Assembly (NCBI GenBank): GCA_016870675.1
Contig: VGAU01000110.1
Span: forward strand, 1 to 6,314
DNA length: 6,314 nucleotides
Reading direction: 5' to 3'
From: Actinomycetota bacterium
GTDB taxonomy: Bacteria > Actinomycetota > Humimicrobiia > Humimicrobiales > Humimicrobiaceae
The notes below the pieces were generated by a model that had not been told where the DNA came from, searched no databases, and was given only the letters and a program-made list of their open reading frames with translations. Position numbers and translations under genes: made by a program. Below, one piece after another: positions 5,266-6,314 of the stretch (its first letter is position 1; each line of letters opens with the position of its first letter).

Positions 5266-6314
5266 TTAAGATTCTTCTGATATTCTGCTAAGTCTGCCCT
5301 TTTCACTAACAGGTTTATAATCCTGGTCAACTGTTAAATTTTTACCATCAATAAACATAGTTCTAATTGCACCCTTTGCCGCTTTTACTCCACATAAGTG
5401 TGGAGCATCCAGTACACCTATCTTTATTGCCTTAGAAATTATAGCAGGAGATATTAACGGATCCTTGTATTTATTATCTTTATCCAATTTCTTTATTTTA
5501 TCAATAATCAATTTGGCATCTGCAATTAATTCTTCTTTTCTTTGCCAAACCCTTTCATCCAATTTCATATCGGGACAACCACACAGATAATTCTCTATGA
5601 CTTTTTTTGTTATCTTTACACTTTCTATAATATCTTCAGGCTTTGCAGCGTGATCTGCTTCACAATATGCGACAACATGTACAATGTCGGGATCCAGCTG
5701 CATCTGAAGCAGAGTTGAAGAAGCAAGCTGACCTTTACCCTTATCAAAATCAGTTGGATAGCTGTACAATCCTGACCTGGTTTGCCTGATTGTTGTAAAA
5801 TTTTTATCATGAAGAGATTCTACCAGTTCCACTTTAGCTAACATTTTTGCTAAATCCATTGTAAATGAAGTTTCCGGAGGAGTATTGAACATATATTGGG
5901 AAATATAAACTTTCACTCCCATCATTTTAGCATTATAAGCAGCAATGTAAGCAGCTGCCACTGCGATAGAATCAGGAGAGTAACGCAGGCTCCAATGATG
6001 AGACTCATTGACTTCTACCGGCACATCTCTCTGGCCATGCCATTTCATTACTGATTGATTTTCAGCAATCGACTCTTCCACTTTTCTTTCGCTTCTATTG
6101 TCAAGCTCATTATACCAGCAAAGAGGAACGGCACACCATGCATTATTAATATTATCCAGAAGAACCTTTGCCATTTTTATAATATCATTTGTACCACTAT
6201 AACATCGTAGCAGTGGATAATTACCCGTTCTTGATGCAACATAAAGACTTTTAAAATCCTTTTCACTTCTAAGGGGAACTCCTCCAGCGCCATTTTGTTT
6301 TATATCTATTTTTT
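5266..6314 (-). CDS. Glutamate mutase epsilon-subunit-like B12-dependent mutase protein, 5' end cut by window
   Basis: The frame ending in TAA at 5266 is open through the right edge, giving 348 visible residues; the ATG at 6174 is internal, because family-like sequence (LYVASRTGNYPLLRCYSGTN, 23-42) precedes it. By eye the order of blocks follows the GlmE TIM barrel: RCYSGTND (36-43) resembles RHGTPDS; VEVNE (99-103) resembles HINRE with the catalytic Glu; SPDSIAVA aligns with PPSMSNAV; GVKVYISQYMF (132-142) with GVKNITVGYGE; AKPEDI with GIPTKE; and GVLDAPH (299-305) with GVMDIPF. The family performs adenosylcobalamin radical rearrangements with a separate B12-binding subunit, none of which is visible here. 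GlmE's substrate-binding Arg149 has no clear counterpart, so the substrate is probably not plain glutamate. No signal peptide or membrane segment is seen. Exact function unknown; the family call comes from a remembered sequence comparison. It lies 72 nt before hisZ on the same strand. Confidence 0.72.
   Translation of the reverse strand, partial: KIDIKQNGAGGVPLRSEKDFKSLYVASRTGNYPLLRCYSGTNDIIKMAKVLLDNINNAWCAVPLCWYNELDNRSERKVEESIAENQSVMKWHGQRDVPVEVNESHHWSLRYSPDSIAVAAAYIAAYNAKMMGVKVYISQYMFNTPPETSFTMDLAKMLAKVELVESLHDKNFTTIRQTRSGLYSYPTDFDKGKGQLASSTLLQMQLDPDIVHVVAYCEADHAAKPEDIIESVKITKKVIENYLCGCPDMKLDERVWQRKEELIADAKLIIDKIKKLDKDNKYKDPLISPAIISKAIKIGVLDAPHLCGVKAAKGAIRTMFIDGKNLTVDQDYKPVSEKGRLSRISEES

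Noticed and set aside
5625..5810. Minus-strand 61-codon open frame within the mutase-like gene
   Set aside because: It is an alternative frame of the conserved TIM-barrel coding sequence with no motif of its own.
6172..6174. ATG at 6174 as the true start of the mutase-like gene
   Set aside because: The frame stays open to the right edge, the upstream residues match the GlmE block order (RCYSGTND), and no Shine-Dalgarno is seen before this ATG.
1..6314. CRISPR arrays, tRNA or rRNA genes, insertion sequences and attachment sites
   Set aside because: No spaced direct repeats, cloverleaf-type sequence, transposase motifs or terminal inverted repeats were seen; coding sequence fills nearly the whole window.

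Overview
The window is a compact, AT-rich stretch in which every supported gene lies on the minus strand, so it reads from right to left. It carries seven histidine-biosynthesis genes in the order hisZ-hisG-hisB-hisH-hisA-hisF-hisIE. Before them, at the right edge, comes the 3' part of a gene for a protein resembling the epsilon (catalytic, TIM-barrel) subunit of B12-dependent glutamate mutase. Two genes are cut by the window: hisIE at the left edge (no stop codon in view) and the mutase-like gene at the right edge (no start in view).

The organism is a low-GC bacterium, roughly one third G+C by eye, with A/T-ending codons and frequent AGA and ATA. A short-form hisG paired with hisZ is common in Firmicutes, Thermotoga-like, cyanobacterial and several uncultured lineages. 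The B12-dependent mutase-like gene leans towards an anaerobe. I cannot name the lineage from this window.

Layout: 5266-6314, mutase-like CDS, partial; 5194-5265, a 72-nt gap with a weak AT hairpin plus T-run and possible promoter elements; 3913-5193 hisZ; 3282-3929 hisG (overlaps hisZ by 17 nt); 2687-3271 hisB (10-nt gap); 2605-2686, an 82-nt gap with a small inverted repeat; 1987-2604 hisH; 1250-1987 hisA (1-nt overlap); 495-1253 hisF (4-nt ATGA overlap); 460-494, a 35-nt gap; 1-459 hisIE. No stretch over 300 bases lacks a gene.

Together HisZ-HisG make phosphoribosyl-ATP from PRPP and ATP. HisIE performs the next two steps (pyrophosphohydrolase, then cyclohydrolase), HisA isomerises the product, and HisH-HisF (glutaminase plus cyclase) release AICAR and imidazole glycerol phosphate, which HisB dehydrates to imidazole acetol phosphate. 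The later steps (hisC aminotransferase, histidinol-phosphatase, hisD dehydrogenase) are not encoded here. The gene order and the tight junctions show that hisD and hisC are absent from inside this block.

Nothing in the window amounts to a clearly new system. The items most worth a second look are the divergent glutamate-mutase-epsilon-like protein next to the his genes and the his cluster without hisC/hisD.
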